Shown: positions 11,945-24,813, numbered from the stretch's first letter. The stretch: DNA of 64,000 bases from Linnemannia elongata (GCA_036320915.1 JAXBDG010000018.1:186001-250000), one strand, 5' to 3'. The notes: generated from the sequence alone by a model not told the origin. A program made the numbers and translations.

Positions 11945-13120
11945 CTAGTAGTAAGTCCCTCCATATCCACCCCCACCACCACCATACCCTTGCTGCTGCT
12001 GTAGCTGCTGTTGAGCATATCCTTGTGAGTAAGTATGAGCATGCTGCGAGTATGGCGAATAAGTCCCTCCTCCTCCATAAACATTACTACCTCCTCCAAC
12101 ACTCTGGTTATCCCTCAAACTCGACCCTCCCAAACTTCCCCTCCCCGCATACGCAGCCTCAATCGTCGCCGCATGGCACCCTCCATCTCCCAGCGCCTCT
12201 GACTTGACATCAATCGATCCCACACCATTCGACCCACCACTGATACTGCCGTTCGCCCCACCGTTGTACCCGACGTTACCGACATGATTCTTGAGAATGT
12301 TTTCGTCCCAGCAGTCTTCACGCTCTTTTCTCCGGACACGGGATTGGCGGATTCGGTAGCAACTCAAGAGGATTGTAGCCAGGACTCCGAGCACGACGAT
12401 GGTGATCATGGCGATAATCCCAGATGAGAGGCCTTCTTTGGGAGTAGTCGCTGCGTTCTTGTTGACACCACCCGTGGCGGTGGCGGGGTCTTGGTCTTGG
12501 TTTCCGTTGAGACCAGAGGTAGTCATGGTAGAAGACGAGGAAGAATCGTCATCGGTTCTTGAGCTACCAATGCCACCTGTAGTAGTTCCTGCGGCCTGAG
12601 TGGGTTTCCTCTTGTGATCCGCAGAAGTCGCAGGTGGAGGCGTTGAAGAGGTAGACGAAGAAGAGGACGAGGACTCTTGCTTTGGTGGATCGGGCTCAGT
12701 GGCACCACCCAGCAACTGTTCAACCAACCCAGGACCACCCGGTGCCTTTTGTGGAGAAGATGTTGCTGGTTCTGGAACCTTCTTTTCCGGGGCCGGTGCT
12801 GGAGGAGGTGAAGAAGGTGCTGGTGTCGAAGGAGGGTTTGCTGGTGCTGGTACTGGTGCTGGCGCGGGAGCCGGAGCCGGTGCTGCAGGTGCTGGCGCTG
12901 GAGAAGAAGGGTCACCGTTATTGCTAATGGGAATGATTTCGCCCAAGAGACCCCGCCTGTCTATTGCTTCTGTTGCTGCTACGAGTTTCGACGTGCTGAT
13001 GTCGTTACGGCGTTGTGACAGGGATCTGGCATGTGCGACTGAGGTGTCGGAGAGGAGGGAGAGAAGGAGTAAGGTACCGAGTGTCGAGCAGGTGAGTGCT
13101 TTTAGTGAGATATACATCAT
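11945..13120 (-). CDS. single-pass membrane protein with Pro/Ala- and Ser-rich ectodomain
   Basis: A 391-residue single-exon protein. Residues 1-31 are a signal peptide (MMYISLKAL, leucine-rich core, VAHA end). A Pro-Ala dipeptide-rich stretch (PAPAPAPVPAPA) and Ser-rich tracts follow, likely O-mannosylated. One transmembrane helix sits at about 232-254 (SGIIAMITIVVLGV...), followed by a basic stop (RIRQSRVRRKERE). The cytosolic tail is Gly/Ser/Tyr/Gln-rich and ends in YGGGGGGYGGTYY. The layout resembles fungal wall-stress sensors (Wsc/Mid2 type), but no WSC domain is visible, so that is analogy only. A broken copy of its 3' end lies at 7376-7537. The start could also be the ATG immediately after (13117). 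Confidence 0.75.
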   Translation of the reverse strand: MMYISLKALTCSTLGTLLLLSLLSDTSVAHARSLSQRRNDISTSKLVAATEAIDRRGLLGEIIPISNNGDPSSPAPAPAAPAPAPAPAPVPAPANPPSTPAPSSPPPAPAPEKKVPEPATSSPQKAPGGPGLVEQLLGGATEPDPPKQESSSSSSSTSSTPPPATSADHKRKPTQAAGTTTGGIGSSRTDDDSSSSSTMTTSGLNGNQDQDPATATGGVNKNAATTPKEGLSSGIIAMITIVVLGVLATILLSCYRIRQSRVRRKEREDCWDENILKNHVGNVGYNGGANGSISGGSNGVGSIDVKSEALGDGGCHAATIEAAYAGRGSLGGSSLRDNQSVGGGSNVYGGGGTYSPYSQHAHTYSQGYAQQQLQQQQGYGGGGGGYGGTYY

Positions 13121-14865
13121 GTATGTGTGTGGTTGGGGGATAGTAAACTTTTTTTGAAGGTTGTACAAAGGGCTGGGTGGTCAGGGTCAGGTTAGGATAT
13201 ATGGATGTCTGTGTATAGCGAAGGGTAAAATAACGGTCGGGCAGAATAGTAATTAGGATACAAGAAGGGATTACAATAGTTAACAAACGATGAAGAAAAC
13301 AAAGCGATGTGAAATAAAGACAAAGAGAAAAGAGAAAGATGAAAGACGAAGAACAAAAAGGAAAGATAAAAGGACAAGAACGGGTGATGGCTTGGAATGG
13401 TCTGACAAATATCCAAAATGGATGGATGGTGGGGTCCAAGGGTCAATTGAGAAAAGGAACGAAGGGTAAGAGAAAAGAAACTACACCGAGCATGAGCAAT
13501 AAAAGAAAAAAAAAAGGGATAGGCAGACAAAGACAAAAAAAAAAAAAATAACATCATGGTCGTATGGTCCTCATGTCAATGTGCATTAAACATTGACAGA
13601 TATGTGCTTGTGCACATCGGGACAATACGATCCAATTGTAAAAATAGTCGAATTGGAGGGAGAGTAAGGCGCAGGAAAACACGTATAAGGCGCAGGCGCA
13701 GGCATGTATTATCTCGAGATTGTTGCCATCCTGGCAACTAGCTCATGTCATTCATGCGTTTTCTTTTTGTTGAGAAAGAGAGAGAGAGTAAAAGAGAGTA
13801 AGAGGAGGAGGTGGTGAAGGAGCTGATGTGTTTTTAGACAGAGGGGGAACCTCAGTTAAGGACCTTTGGATGTTTGCCAACCTTTGGCATCCCTTACGCG
13901 TAACGTGCTCTGCTTCTCTCTCTCTCTCATTTTAAGGCAAAGATATGTTTCCTGGCTGCCTGGCGACCAAAGCCAAGCGCGCATTCTCTTCTTTCTTCAA
14001 GTCGATGGCTCACAAAGGGTCAACGTTTGTCCCTTCGTTGTATGTGTGAACAAATAAAAAATCTGTCCCTTCCCCTTTCTTTTTTTTTTGTGTTTTCCTG
14101 TAATAGTTTTCAACATTGTCTTTGCACCTCCTGGCAGACGAAATATCCTCACCGAGTGTTGTCAGTTGTGTCATATCCAAACACAAAGAACAAGAACCAA
14201 GAATAGAAAAAAAAGGGACAAATGGAGGAAAAATGGGAGGAGAGGAGAAGAATGGAGTGAAAACGAGGAGTGAAAGACACGGATCCGTTCCTGCTCAGTT
14301 TACTTTTTTGGGGGAGGGGCGCACGCCTTTTTCCTTCCGTGCGCTGACTGTTTCGAATCTTGCTGTTCTCCTTGAAAAGGTTTCCCTTCTCGCATTCCTC
14401 GCAACGAGCCAGATTCTACTAAACACTTGCCTCAACTGTTTCCTCACTCTTACAATATGGTACTATGCGTATGTTCTGTATGATTAGGTCACCCCTCTTC
14501 CCCTTTTCTCCCCGATCCTGACTGACCCTTTTTTCTCTTTTCCTCCCTGGTGCTCACAACAATTACAAAGAAAAAGGTTCCCTCCGTTGTCCCTTGCCGC
14601 ACAAAGAAAACAGAAAGAAAAAAAATAATAATCGGTTGCTCAACATTCTTGTTCGTAAACCTCAACCCGCATTGCTTTGTCTTTGTCGCCAAAATCCTTT
14701 TGAGGCCTATTAATGAGCCCTTTTTCACTTCGAATTGAGTCGAGTCTGTTGCTCGCTCCCGGTAACGCACATTTTGTACACAGCAGTACACATAGATGAC
14801 ACAACAAAGTATGAAAATGCTCGTTTGTATTCGATCTGACCAAGAAAAACGAAACCAGCGCGCAT
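13121..14865. other. intergenic region
   Basis: Lies between the start of the membrane protein gene and the stop of the FMP25-like gene, both on the minus strand. CT/AG-rich with A- and T-runs. The first few hundred bases are presumably the promoter and leader of the 11945-13120 gene. No further gene seen. Confidence 0.5.
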
Positions 14866-17230
14866 TTATACAGACGCTGCAGCGGTAGTACTACAATAAA
14901 CGCCAGAGACGCCATTTCCTGCAACGATCTTAAGCTCAACAAACTCCTTAACCTCTTCCTGTTTACCCTTCTTCTTCGTCTCAGGAGAGGAAACCAGACC
15001 TACTGGTCGAGGCTGAGCTGGCATGAGCTGTAGCCGGTTAGTAGCACTCAAAGCTTCTGTGCTAACAGGTTGTTTCTGTTGACCCAAAGCAATCGCAGCA
15101 ACGGCCTTATCGGCTGCCTGGAGGAGATCTGAATCTAAGGGCAAGGCATGCACGGGTTCGGTCTTGTTGGTCCTCTTTCCCGTCAACAGCTGGTAGTATG
15201 TGTTTTGGCCCCATGACAACACATCGCGCCCATGTGTTACTGTTATCGCTGTAGTTGACTCTGCGGGTGAGGAGGTGTCCTTGATGATAGCGTTATCGAG
15301 AACTGCAAATCCGTGTGTCGATCCGATCGCGAGGTCGTGGATTCCGATAGGCATCATCTTCTTTTCCTGCTCCTTGACTACGCATATCAAAACACCATAG
15401 AGTGTTAGCGTGATGCTTACGTCAGTTCAGCTCTAGATGTGTTGTATGGGACAAGCAGCCAAAAGGGTAAACTTACATTCTGAGAGGTTTGAAAGAGGTG
15501 TAATGGTCACCAGGGAGCCCTGGATATGTGTGTACTATATCAACCACAAAGTAAACATGAGCATTAGTTTCCTCAGCCATATAAATAACCAACGGCAAAA
15601 AAAAACAAACACACCTGTAAGAACTTACGCTGCCATCGCCCAATTGTCCCCACTGTCCCATGCCTGCAGACTTGACCTTGAACACATTGCCTTCCTTCAA
15701 CACAAAGTAGCTGGACTGTCCACCTGCAGCAACCTTCACACATTCAACACCACCTTCAGTTCCTGCAATATCCTTGATCAAAGTAGGGTTGGGCAACTTC
15801 AAGTTGGCGTGCGAGTAAGCACCCTGGGCGAGCTGTCCGAATCCATTGATACCCCAAGCCCAACCGCGACCCTGGTCATCCCTGGCAAGAGTGTGAACTT
15901 CTCCGCAAGCAACCTCCAAGATTCGGCTCTGTCTGAAATCTGCATTTCCGATCAACGAGATTGAAAGTCCATCTTCAGATCCAAACACACGTCCATGTGA
16001 TGTGACCATAACCATATGGCTCTTTCCCGAAGACATCGACAAGACCCTATATATATCCATTGACAAGGAGAACGCAATGGGCGTTGTTAACAAATCATTC
16101 CCTCCAAGGCATCACGATCTCTATTAAATAGAATGCATTGCTGCTGGCTGCTTACTTCTCATCCTTTTGCAGCAAGTCCTGGAGGGGCAATTGAGTCATA
16201 GGATCATGCTTGTCATCAGCACTTCCTCCGAGTCCGACGTAACGCAACACGCTTCCCTTGGGCTTCTGGTAATCAATCGCTGCCTTAGTGGGTCCTGCAG
16301 TTGGGCGGACCTTGGGCAAGACATAGATCCTGGATCCATCCCTAGACAATCCGTACAACTTGGTGTCGCAAAGCGTCACCTGGGCGATATCCCTGTTTGT
16401 GAGTGTTGCCTCGGGTTGGTGTGATTGCTGGTTGTATCCTGTTCCCCATTGGTACACGGTTCCGTCTTCGTCCACGGCAGCTATATCAAATGATTATTTA
16501 GATACGGAAATTCGTTTAATACCATCGCCAGTGTTTACACGCGCCATACACAGTCAAGTTGAGGGAAGAAAGCTTCGTGCTTACCAGCAAAGTCATCTCC
16601 AAGCTTGAGGTCGCGGAGGATCTTTCCTTGGAAAGTAGCGAGACGCTGAGGGATCTGGATTACACCCGGGCTTCTTCCTGTAGGATCCACCAAACCATTC
16701 CTACGGAAGCAATCAGATTAGGATTAGTCGTGAAAGTTCCGGACAAGTCAACCTCGAACAAGAACAAAACTCGGACAGACAGAAGAGATAATATAGGCTT
16801 ACTTGTTGGATCCCCAGAGCATGATGCCAGGAGACTTGACAAGTGCATCCTGCTCCTGCTGCTTCCAACTCGTCACCGTCAGATCGGTGTCCAAAACAAT
16901 ATCGGCCTGCTCGATCTTGGGTTGCTTCTTGAGCCCGAGAAGCACCGCAAGCGAAGAACCAATGCTCTGCTTTTGCTTCTCCGAGTTATTGTCTGGTGAT
17001 TCGTTATGGACCATCATGTCGCGGGTCAGGCCCAAGGTGGGTGACTGGAGAGCGAGGGTCACACCTGTGAAGACTAATCCTGCTCCGACGGCCCATGCGA
17101 CATTTTGTCTGACATTGCTGCTGTTGTTGATGACGGGTGTTGATGAGAGTGCACGGTGGTTGTGGACAGGTGTTCTGAATGCAGTGATCCGGGTGAGTCT
17201 GCGTCCTGCTTGATGTCCAATTCGATGCAT
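14866..17230 (-). CDS. FMP25: mitochondrial RCC1-repeat protein, FMP25-like
   Basis: Six exons: 17230-16803, 16700-16585, 16480-16156, 16046-15629, 15534-15477 and 15377-14866. Together they give exactly 619 codons (618 residues); each join keeps frame. The N-terminus is basic, hydroxylated and free of acid (MHRIGHQAGRRLTRI...), as in a mitochondrial presequence, with a hydrophobic segment near residues 50-65. RCC1-type blades follow: IMLWGSN, VYQWGTGYNQQ, GRGWAWGINGFGQLAQG, GMGQWGQLGDGS and DVLSWGQNTYYQLLTG. Yeast Fmp25 is an inner-membrane protein needed early in respiratory complex III assembly; assignment of that role here rests on architecture. Low-complexity linkers precede the C-terminal strand. 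The 58-nt exon 5 (YTHIQGSLVTITPLSNLSE) is easily missed. Confidence 0.85.
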
Positions 17231-17495
17231 GGTGCAATGTATTGTTATGTGAAGAAAGAAAAGGTTGTGAAGGTTCGGAATTTTCGGCCGAGAAAGGGAA
17301 TAAAGCGTAAAGAATAAGAGTGAATCGTGACTTTCATTTGAACAATACTGATCAATCACTCACGCGCTCTTTGTTGTTCGCGTCAATCAGATTAAGAGGT
17401 ATTTCATTTTTGATAAAACTACAGATTTATTTTTGGTGGTTGTTTGCTTGAAGAGAGAAGGGGAGATGCTAAATACAAAAGAGAGAGAATAAAGA

Positions 17496-19376
17496 TTACT
17501 TGCCCCAGGCAGTCTGGTTGCGGAAGAGATCGCAGTGGTGTGGGTGCTGGAGGCAGTACTTGGGGACAATGGGATGGGCGCCGTGGCCACGGGCGATCAT
17601 GCGCTCACGGTAGTCCGAGATACGGGCAGTCAGCTCAGTGGCGCGCTTGTAGCCCTCGGCGTTGCGGTTACCGGACCAAAGCAACTCAGCCAATGCAGCA
17701 GCACGAGGCCAGACCTTGCTCTCGACAACAGAGGCATCCGACTGCTCGGACCAGAGAGCAACCTCACCACCAATGACGTGCTTGGCCTCCTCGGCGGTCA
17801 AGCCCTTCGTGAAGTCGTACGAGTAGATACGCTGCCAGGTCTTGTAGGGGGCGCACCAGGAAGCACCCATGCCAAGGTAGTTGAGCGTGGTGGCGCTGTA
17901 ATCGCTGGGATTGGCCTCAAGGGCATCCTTAACAGCCTCGGGCAGGACTGGGGGCTCGTTGACGTTGTAGCGGGGGTCGTTGGTGACATAGCCGCCGTTA
18001 CCGCAGTCGAGGTAGAAGAAATCAGCCGAGGAGACAACAATGTCGTAACCCTTCTGGGCGAGCTTCTTGATGTTGGCGGTACCAGAGTTCCAGGACTGCA
18101 TGATGATGTTCTTGGGTACATCCTTGGCGGGCATGTCGGGTGAGAGGACGATGTCCTCCCACATCATCAGGCGACGCTCGGGCTTGTCCATATAGATGGG
18201 GAGAGCCTTGTCGAGGTAGTATTGGGCAAAGTCGGGATAGGTGGAGCCGGGGCGCTGCTTGAACCAGTCCATGGCCGACTCAGAGTAGTTGAAGCAGTAT
18301 GTCATGAGCTCATCAGAACCGACGTGGAAGATGTTGTCCTTGAAGAGGTTAGCGGCTTCAGAGTAGATGTCCTTGATGAGTTTGTAGGTGCCATCATATG
18401 AGATGTCGAGCTGACCGGGGTTGGGCTGGACGGCAGAGTGGTGAGTCCAGCCATCGTTGTCCCACCAAGAATCGGCGCAGGTGACGGCCTTCTTGTCGAT
18501 CTGGAGCCATCCCGAGGCAGAGTGTCCGGGCATGTCGATCTCGGGAATGACACGAACACCGTGCTCCCGACCGTACTTGATGAGGGCGGCAATGTCGCGT
18601 TGGGTATAGACCTCACGGGGGGAGTAGGCATCCTTGAGCATCTGGGGGTACTTCTTAATCTCGAGGGGCCACGACTGGGTGTCGGTGATGTGCCAGTGGA
18701 AGACGTTGAGCTTGGCCCAGGAGAGAGCATCGATTTGCTTCATGAGAGCCTTGATGGGGTAGTAGTTACGGGCAGTGTCGAGCATGATTCCACGGTGAGT
18801 GTACTTGGGGGCATCCTCGATGTGAACGGGCTCCTCAATCTGGAGACCGTGCTTGCCATCGTCGATGATGATCTGAGTGAGGGTGTTGAGAGCATGGAGA
18901 GCGCCCCAGGGGGTCTTGGCCTTGATGATACCCTCGCCTGCAGCGGTGACGTCAAGAGTGTAAGACTCGTCCACGCTCATCTGGAGATCGGCCTTCAAGT
19001 CGGAGACCTGGACGGTGAAGGTCTTGATGCTCTTGTTCTTGTTTCCGCCGTTGTTGAATGCCTCAAGGGTAGACTCGTCGTCATCATCGTCACCGCGCTT
19101 GGAGAGGGTGGGGAAGGGAGGGAATTCGCCAGCAGGCTGCTCCCAGGTCTGGGGGATCCAGCGCTCGTCCTTGATGAGGGCAGCAGTGCGGGCGTAGGCT
19201 TTGGTGAGGACATCGTGCTTGGGGCCGACAATCTTGAAGTTGTTGTCAACCTTGATAGGGCCGGTTTTACCCCAGCTGATGGTGACGGGGGCAGGCAAGG
19301 GGTTGACTTTGACGGCCTCGGCAGTGGAGACGGCAACAGCGAGGAGACCGAGGGCAGCTGCAATGGAAATCTTCAT
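17496..19376 (-). CDS. secreted beta-N-acetylhexosaminidase (GH20)
   Basis: A 626-residue intron-less enzyme with a signal peptide at residues 1-20 (MKISIAAALGLL...). An N-terminal GH20b-type domain comes first, then the catalytic barrel starting near YTHRGIMLDTARNYYP and NVFHWHITDTQSWP. The catalytic pair lies in HVGSDEL, at D355 and E356. Other family landmarks are PEIDMPGHS and, near the C-terminus, GGEVALWSEQ. It releases terminal GlcNAc from chitin oligomers and completes extracellular chitin breakdown or wall recycling. A SKRGDDDDD segment in the N-terminal domain is a possible Kex2 site. The longer in-frame extension to 19526 is leader; a TATA box sits at 19549. Confidence 0.95.
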   Translation of the reverse strand: MKISIAAALGLLAVAVSTAEAVKVNPLPAPVTISWGKTGPIKVDNNFKIVGPKHDVLTKAYARTAALIKDERWIPQTWEQPAGEFPPFPTLSKRGDDDDDESTLEAFNNGGNKNKSIKTFTVQVSDLKADLQMSVDESYTLDVTAAGEGIIKAKTPWGALHALNTLTQIIIDDGKHGLQIEEPVHIEDAPKYTHRGIMLDTARNYYPIKALMKQIDALSWAKLNVFHWHITDTQSWPLEIKKYPQMLKDAYSPREVYTQRDIAALIKYGREHGVRVIPEIDMPGHSASGWLQIDKKAVTCADSWWDNDGWTHHSAVQPNPGQLDISYDGTYKLIKDIYSEAANLFKDNIFHVGSDELMTYCFNYSESAMDWFKQRPGSTYPDFAQYYLDKALPIYMDKPERRLMMWEDIVLSPDMPAKDVPKNIIMQSWNSGTANIKKLAQKGYDIVVSSADFFYLDCGNGGYVTNDPRYNVNEPPVLPEAVKDALEANPSDYSATTLNYLGMGASWCAPYKTWQRIYSYDFTKGLTAEEAKHVIGGEVALWSEQSDASVVESKVWPRAAALAELLWSGNRNAEGYKRATELTARISDYRERMIARGHGAHPIVPKYCLQHPHHCDLFRNQTAWGK

Positions 19377-22300
19377 AGTGAAATTATGGGGAGAGATATG
19401 ATACAAGTAGGCGAGAGAGAAGAATAAGGAAGGAAGAGTGGGAGGAGCGAGAGTGGGGAGAGTGAAGAAGACGGAAGGAAAGGTATGAGGGAGATATGAA
19501 TGGTTCGGTTGAGGACAAAGACACAAAAATATGCGGGGATAAAGCTTGCTTTTATATCTCCTGGAATGAATGGAGATCGCTGGCGGTATATTGATCCTTA
19601 GACTGCATGAGAAGGGGGCTAAAAGATTATATAGAGTTCAATAATACATGCAAAGAGGGGCAAGAGGCACAACAGGTATTCAACAACAGGCTCTTGCCTT
19701 CTTGACCCTTGTCATTCATACGCACACAAAGATTGCAAGGGCTACACACTCTATTCAATAGCATTCAATTTGACTGCCAAAGTAACACTTTAGTGTACGA
19801 CAGAGTCAATTTGAATCCGATGTGTGGCTGTCTCATCTAAGAGGTATCACAGAAGGTGTATGTTTGTGTGGGGGTTGGAGGATGGAAGCAAGAGCCTTCT
19901 TTGTTTTGCTTATTCAAAATTGACATTGTCGATTGATACTCAGGGCAAACATCACTCGTCCCTCTGGTCTTCTTTATTCTTCACTTTTCAATCACTCTCT
20001 TTCTTTTTGCTGCCTTTGTTCTACTCTACCTCTCGTCAACATACCCTGGCCTTCCTTGCTACTCGATATTGGAATCAACAGTTTATATAAGGACCAAAGT
20101 GGCGGGATCATTGAACGATAACTTGAAAGTAGAAATACAATCCAATGGAATAAGGAATGTCCTTTCCTGTACAAACCTCCTTTTTCTTCCCTCGTTCTTC
20201 AGCCAATCCGATGAAGGTAATACTTATTTTTGTACTTTACCCTCCTCTATTTCTCATTTTTTTTTCTCATGACTCCTTGCGCCCACATCCGTTCCCTCCG
20301 CTCTATTGAACCAACCCTTGGTACTTCTATTCTTTCCATTTTCGCAACAGCCAAAGGCAAACCAACCAAGGCCAAAGAGGGAGAGGGATGATGTCGTTGT
20401 GAGAGGAGGAAGACGAAGAAGAGGAGAACGGGAGACAAGGAAAATAGAGTTTTTGTCCACGGAAACAGACTGGCTGAGATTAGATCAGTTTGTTGCTCCT
20501 GATTGGCCGGATTTCACATGCTGGACACTTTGTTTTCTCTCTTGTCTCTTTTCCCTTAACCCATTCCCTTCCCCTTACTCCCCTCCCTTCCTCGTCTCAT
20601 TCTTCTTCCATTCGTCCTGGGTCCGATTATCAAGCAGCAGACTCCTCGTTACCCTTTTACCCACACTCTTGTGATGCAGCCTTTGTATGAGCCAGCTCTT
20701 GTCATGCATTGCCTTCTGGTCGTTCATTTTGTATGTTGAATTCGGACATTGCTCCTCAACAGATGAATTGACGAGAGTGACCTTTTTCTTTATTTACTCC
20801 AGTCAATGCATTGACCTAGGAAACAGCAAGAACCCATTGCAGATCATCATGATAAACGATCAGGTTATTCCTTGGCAAACAAGCTAAGTTGTATTCAGTC
20901 GGAAATGAGAACACAAGGCTAGCACTTGCACGGCAAGAGGAAGAAAGAAGCCAGGGGTTGAATGAAAGAAGGTAGGGAACGGAAAGGAAGGGAAGTGAAG
21001 ATAAAAAAAAAAGCGATACAAGAAACCGAGTCGCCACTGTCTGTCCTGTTCTTCTCTTCTTTCCTCACACCCAAAACCAAATGGGGTCCATGGAACGAAA
21101 AAATATGACTCTCACACTTCGTCACAAAGACAATAAGAACCGAGTAATAGAGTCTGAAACAACACCATTTCTTTGATTTTGCTTTCATTCCCACTTTTAT
21201 GCATTGTACACTCTTTACTCGGCTTCTACCTAGTTGCTGTTCCTTTCTTGGGTATGAGAGAATAAGAAGAGGAGTGGAGACATCATTTCAGAGGGGAACA
21301 ATAGCTTTGGTGCTCCTTGTTTGGGATCCACTCACTCTTCCTTTTTCTCTGATCTAACTCACACTCCAGTTCCCATTTACACTTTCGCTCAACCAGACTC
21401 GGATGTTTTCCTCTTACTTCTTCTTCACTACAGTTTATCCTTTTGTCCCATCGAGGGTCCATTGATTTGTCTAGAAAAACAAGAGAGCCATTAAAAAAAA
21501 TAACTGTTTGTAATCGATCTACTATGCCCTGCAGGGTCGAAGTGGAGTGGAATGACCGAGAGCGAAAAAACTCGAAATTGAACAGGGAACAAGGGAGCAG
21601 TGAATACGGACGGGGGTGGGATGGATGCGACGACATCAATCGTCAGTTGTTTGTTTGTTTGTTTGTTTGTTTGTGTTTATTTACCCTTTATAGTGCCCGG
21701 ATACAGTTTTCGCGCTAAGGAAATCAATGCCGAAGCGATAATGCACTCCATGTCAGGCAAGAGGTACTTGTCTAGAAAAAAAAAAATAAGGCCAAGAGAG
21801 GAGGAGAAAAAAATCAAGCGCCAAGTGGGCGTGAGAAGGAGGGAGCAAGGGACCAAGAGGTAAAAGTAAAGTGGATAGAAATTGTGAGTGAGCGAGTCGT
21901 TGCTAACTTGTGTACGCTCTTTCAGCGCAGCATACATGCCACATCCATAACAGCCGTCCGGAATAAAGACTCGACAAACACGCGAGAATATCTTATCGAA
22001 ACCTTTTTGTTATCGTTTTCCGTGTATGTGTGTGCTTGTATGTTCTCATCAGAGATCTACGGCACTGTCCTCTCCAATCTCGACAAAGAGAGAAGAGGGA
22101 TGGGTGGCAGACAGAATTTTTGGGCTGGGAGGAAAAAACAAAGGATCAATGAATCCTTCGTCAGTAAGGAAGAACATCACCCACACTCTCCAGGATGCCA
22201 ATGTGTGAGCAAGGACTACATACAAGGAAGTCGTTAATGTTTTCTTGAGATACGTCAATGGCTGTCTCTTTTGCATTTTGCCCCATAAACCTTGGCTGTA

Positions 22301-23636
22301 GATGTGGATATGGGTGGTTTGGGTTAGAGTATGGACCTTCTTTCCTCCCTCTTTCCTTGTCTCCTCATTCCATCTCTTTTGCGCTGGACGGAACCCTCTT
22401 CTTTCCCTTCTCCTGTTCTCCTCCCGTAGTCTCAAAAAATGAGGGTTTTGCGATAGAGATAATGGTTGTTGTGCAACGTGAGATATCGTATCGAAACCGA
22501 CGTGAGAAAACGAGAGAGAGAGTATGTGTTTGGGCTGGATGATCATGATGCTGTAGTGGTAGTTCAGAGTTTGTTTTCCCATTCCCTCCTTCTTCCTTTG
22601 GAGGGGAGGCCAAGGAAACACACCAAGAATGTTCCACCTTTCTTTTTTTTATTTTATTTTTATGTTGTTTCCTGCTGTTGTCTACTCTACGCCTTCCTCC
22701 TCTATTTCAATTGAGCTGCGTTTGACTTTGTAACGAAAAGAGACCTTATTTGTAGCACTTCTTGTTCTTCACTTTCTCCGGAATGAAAAGTAGCGTGTTG
22801 TGACGAAATATCGGTTCCGACTTTTATGGAATAGAAAAAGGTACGGGGAGAACGAGTGAAAACAAGGTTGGGTCAACGTTATGAGTTGAGTTCAGAGTCT
22901 AGCAGCAAAGATGGTTTGGATCTAGGCACTCATTATTAGGCTGATTGAGCGATCTTTTTCATCACCAGCCAGCCAGTAAGCTCCTCCTTTCCAGCAGGGG
23001 ACAAAAGGAGAGAAAAATTGTAAGGGGAAGAATCGTAAGGAGCCGAGAGGATGAGTGAATGGGCGGTACTCGAATTGATATGAGGGTGTGAAAAAAAAAA
23101 ATGAGGGATTCATAAGGCTCATCGGTCCGTTGTCTCGAGTTCCCCGTGGGAGTGAAAGTGGAGGACTTTAAACTCCTCTGGACACCAGGGTAGCAAGGGA
23201 TGAAACGGGTGTAAGGGATGAAAGGGAATAAAGGACCCTTGCTTCATAACCATAGAAGAGTACATGCTTCGAGAATAAGAGGGCGACTGAGAGACAACAT
23301 ATGGACGGAGAGGAGGAGGAGGTGATGCATGAATGGACGGCACACGGCCAAGCCCCATCATCACTCTGACCCAAGTCCTCTTGTACCAGGAGAGTGTACC
23401 TGAGCTGAGGCACGAGAGAAAAAGTTGCCCACAAAAATTACCTTTTCTATCTATCAGTCACGTGTGGCTAGAAGACAACGCCCAACAGCGCCTTCACCCG
23501 GACGCGCCTTCTTTTATTTCCTTTCGTGTTCGTCGTTTCGTTCCTCTCTTCACTTCTCGTTCCTCTCTTCACTCCACTTTCCACTGTACTCATTCCAACT
23601 CTCCACTCATTTCGACACTTCTTACTTTCTCCCGTC
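19377..23636. other. 4.3-kb gene-poor region between divergent GH20 and PAM17 genes
   Basis: I find no gene with a recognisable domain on either strand. The region is built of CT- and AG-rich runs, a GTTT microsatellite (21646-21680) and scattered short open frames. Immediately before 23637 a CT-rich stretch (23510-23636) looks like the PAM17 leader. Confidence 0.45.
19549..19556 (-). promoter_or_regulatory. TATA box of the GH20 gene
   Basis: Minus strand TATAAAAG, about 175 bp upstream of the start at 19376. Confidence 0.5.
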
Positions 23637-24546
23637 ATGGTCATAACAACAGTGGCCTCCAGAGTCTGCGCTCCCAGACTCTCAACCCTTGCTCCCGCCT
23701 CTTCCAATCGCACAACCCTTTCCAAACATCCTTCCGCCCCTCGTCTGTTGTTCATTTCACCCAACCTGACCACCTCCACCATGGCTATGCCCCCACGTCG
23801 ATTCATCAGCAACAGCAAGAGAAGCAATATCGCCGGCAGCATTGATGTCATCACCTACGCCAATGGAGTTGAGCCAAGCTTCTTCTCAAACCTCAATCGC
23901 ACCCACCACCTCGTTGAGCGCAAGAGCATGGACTGGAACTCTTATTTCGCACTCCGTGGAACCAGACGGCTCTACGAACGTGTTTTCATGGTCCCTTCCA
24001 CACTTTTGGGACTCCTGGGAGGCGGGTATTATTTCGCCCATCAGGATTTTGACCCGACAATATCGATCTTTGGAATGGACCAGGTGCTCCTTTATGGGTT
24101 GGGCACGGTTGGAGTGGGCTTGGTGGGGTTGGCAGTGGGTCCTGTTGTCGGGAATGTGATTTTCCGGGCCGTCCATGCTAACGCACGGCCTCTCCTCGAC
24201 AAGGTAGAAAAAATGAACGGTTACATACGCTTGTTAATTTTTTTTTTTTTTCAGATTCTGTCCCTTTTTCTCTTACCTCGTCGGGTGGATGATGACATGG
24301 ACCGGTTCATGAGAGCTACTTTTTGTATGAGTATGCACTCATCAACTGCAATATCTTCTTCTTGGACTCTAGATGGACAGGGAGTTCTTTAAACGAATCG
24401 CCTTGAATCGCGCCAACCCTACTGGAAACCCATTGGGCCATCCTATCCCCGACTTTTATGGCGAGAAGGTCAAGTCTGTACACGACTACCGCTCTTGGCT
24501 TCGCAAGCAACGCGAGTACCGCCGTAAAGCCATATATTTCGTCTGA
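23637..24546 (+). CDS. PAM17: PAM17, subunit of the TIM23 import motor
   Basis: Two exons, 23637-24203 and 24373-24546, with a 169-nt phase-0 intron. The product is 246 residues. The N-terminal 70 or so residues are rich in Ser, Arg and Thr, a mitochondrial presequence. The conserved part starts at MDWNSYFALRGTRRLYE and includes two membrane segments (STLLGLLGGGYYF and LLYGLGTVGVGLVGL) joined by DPTISIFGMD. The second exon restores FFKRIALNR and PDFYGEKVKSVHDYRSWLRKQ, the hallmark end of the family. Pam17 sits in the inner membrane and helps organise the presequence-translocase-associated motor. The first ATG giving a presequence is taken as start. Confidence 0.93.
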
Positions 24547-24813
24547 CATATGAGCAATCGCATTCATAGACTGACACACGCGCGCATAGAATGCAAGCAA
24601 CAAAGAACGATGCTATGATGAGAAAACAAAAATACTTCTCCACCCCCACTCCACTCTTCTTCTTCTCCTCTCTCTTTTTTTCTTCTTCTTTCATAAATGA
24701 TAATGACAGCGAAACAAGAAAATAAAATGAAAAACGATAAGCAACGTTTATTATCGCGAGAAAGGAATCAAGAAAAAAAAAAGAAAGGAAGGGCGAAAAA
24801 AAAAAAAAAAACC
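24547..24813. other. convergent 3' spacer
   Basis: A 267-bp spacer shared by the 3' ends of PAM17 and the F-box gene. It contains AATAAA near 24720 and long A-runs (24774-24811), so both transcripts probably end or overlap here. Confidence 0.5.

Noticed and set aside
18438..19427. 329-codon plus-strand open frame
   Set aside because: Exactly antisense to the GH20 gene; an open shadow of GC-biased codons with no domain.
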